7,131 bases of DNA, taken from VBDM01 sp049663805 (GTDB lineage: Bacteria; Pseudomonadota; Gammaproteobacteria; Burkholderiales; SG8-39). The stretch spans positions 1 to 7,131 of the forward strand of contig JBATEB010000286.1 in assembly GCA_049663805.1 (NCBI GenBank), read 5' to 3'. Below are positions 6,449 through 7,131 of this stretch, piece after piece. Numbering within the stretch: the first letter of the stretch is position 1; every line of letters starts with the position of its first letter. The translations under genes were made by a program, and so were the position numbers. The notes under the pieces were generated by a model. It had not been told where the DNA came from. It searched no databases and saw nothing but the letters and a program-made list of their open reading frames with translations.

Positions 6449-7131
6449 TCAGCGTAGCGTCTTCGCCGTCACGCTGGCCGAATACGGCGACCAGCCGATG
6501 TCGTTGTAGGCGCGCACGCGGTACGAGTAGCTCTTGCGCGACGCCAGACCGCCGTCGGTGAACGAGGCGGCGCTGCCTGCGACGCGCGCGATCTCGCCGA
6601 AGTTCCTGCATGGCGAGGCGCAGCGCTCGATCGAGATTCCGGTCTGGGTGGAGGAGTTGTTGGTCCACTGCAGCAGGATCTGGCTCGAGGACAGCGTGGT
6701 CGCGCCGAGGTTGGTCGGCGCGGCCGGGGCCGCGGCGGTCGCCGCCGACGCATCCGCCAGGCCGGTCTGGCGGTAACGCGCGGTGTACATCTGGCTATAG
6801 CCCTGCACGTACAGGGTGCTCGCGTCGCTACCCACCCGTACCGCGTTGCCCTGGCCCCCGTCGACCGAGCCGATCGTCCACACCGGGTCGCCGCCGGCGG
6901 TGTACTTCAGCGTGACCATGCGCATATAGCTGCTGCCATTGGCGAGGATCACCTCCGGGCCGCCCACGCCCGTGACATAGACGTTGTCGAGGGGGTCGAG
7001 CGCGACGAACTCCGGGATCTCGTTGTTGTCGCTGAGCGCGTCGAAGGTCCTGGTCCACAGCCGCACGCCGCTCGGGGCGACTTTCATCGTCACCCAGTTC
7101 GCGTAATAGTTGCCGTAGTCGGGGCCGATCG
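6449..7131 (-). CDS. C-terminal part of a probable secreted protein with SBBP-like beta-propeller repeats and an FN3 domain (partial)
   Basis: The frame is open from the right edge to TGA at 6451-6449, giving 227 complete codons; the N-terminus lies outside the window. The visible N-terminal half has repeat units of the SBBP/beta-propeller type: NWVTMKVAPSGVRLW, then FVALDPLDNVYVTGVGG, then MRMVTLKYTAGGDPVW. An Ala-rich linker (AATAAAPAAP) leads to a C-terminal fibronectin type III domain with PTNLGATTLSSSQILLQW, then SIERC, and finally SYSYRVRAYNDIGWSPYS. Two Cys residues (CASPC) lie close enough for a disulfide, consistent with an exported protein. Such proteins are usually extracellular adhesion or surface proteins; no catalytic residue is visible here. 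The first ATG/GTG in view (near 7093) is not the start, because codons upstream of it (GPDYGNYYANW) continue the same repeat. It is convergent to the kinase operon, with no evident functional link. Confidence 0.8.
   Translation of the reverse strand, partial: IGPDYGNYYANWVTMKVAPSGVRLWTRTFDALSDNNEIPEFVALDPLDNVYVTGVGGPEVILANGSSYMRMVTLKYTAGGDPVWTIGSVDGGQGNAVRVGSDASTLYVQGYSQMYTARYRQTGLADASAATAAAPAAPTNLGATTLSSSQILLQWTNNSSTQTGISIERCASPCRNFGEIARVAGSAASFTDGGLASRKSYSYRVRAYNDIGWSPYSASVTAKTLR

Overview
This window comes from a GC-rich bacterial chromosome. It is most likely from a proteobacterium, probably gamma- or betaproteobacterial: it has a TonB-dependent outer-membrane receptor, and its hybrid kinase has the domain order and sequence style of the gammaproteobacterial BarA family. 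The taxonomic call is inferred from family resemblance and base composition only. There is no sign of a phage, insertion sequence, CRISPR array, tRNA or rRNA.

Layout: (1) Bases 1-90 hold the last 29 codons of an unidentified plus-strand gene, followed by a GC-rich hairpin. (2) Bases 91-396 have no convincing gene. They contain a good -35 box with a weak -10 and, downstream of it, two inverted repeats that could fold in a leader RNA of about 170 nt. (3) Bases 397-6328 hold three plus-strand genes that look like one transcription unit: a TonB-dependent receptor, a secreted type-1 periplasmic binding protein of the ABC_sub_bind family, and a 942-residue BarA-like hybrid histidine kinase. The last two overlap by 4 bases (ATGA). 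(4) Bases 6329-6448 are a convergent intergenic spacer with three hairpins. (5) Bases 6449-7131, on the minus strand, hold the C-terminal part of a probably secreted protein with beta-propeller (SBBP-like) repeats and a terminal fibronectin type III domain. It runs off the right edge.

How the genes may work together: the three-gene unit has an outer-membrane gate, a periplasmic ligand binder and an inner-membrane phosphorelay kinase. No ABC permease or ATPase accompanies the binding protein, and no response regulator follows the kinase. The most economical reading, which is inference, is a ligand-sensing relay: the receptor admits a compound, the binding protein captures it, and the complex is read by the kinase. 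This resembles TorT/TorS or LuxP/LuxQ with an added outer-membrane receptor. The ligand and the final output regulator cannot be read from this sequence. This triad is the most interesting content of the window.
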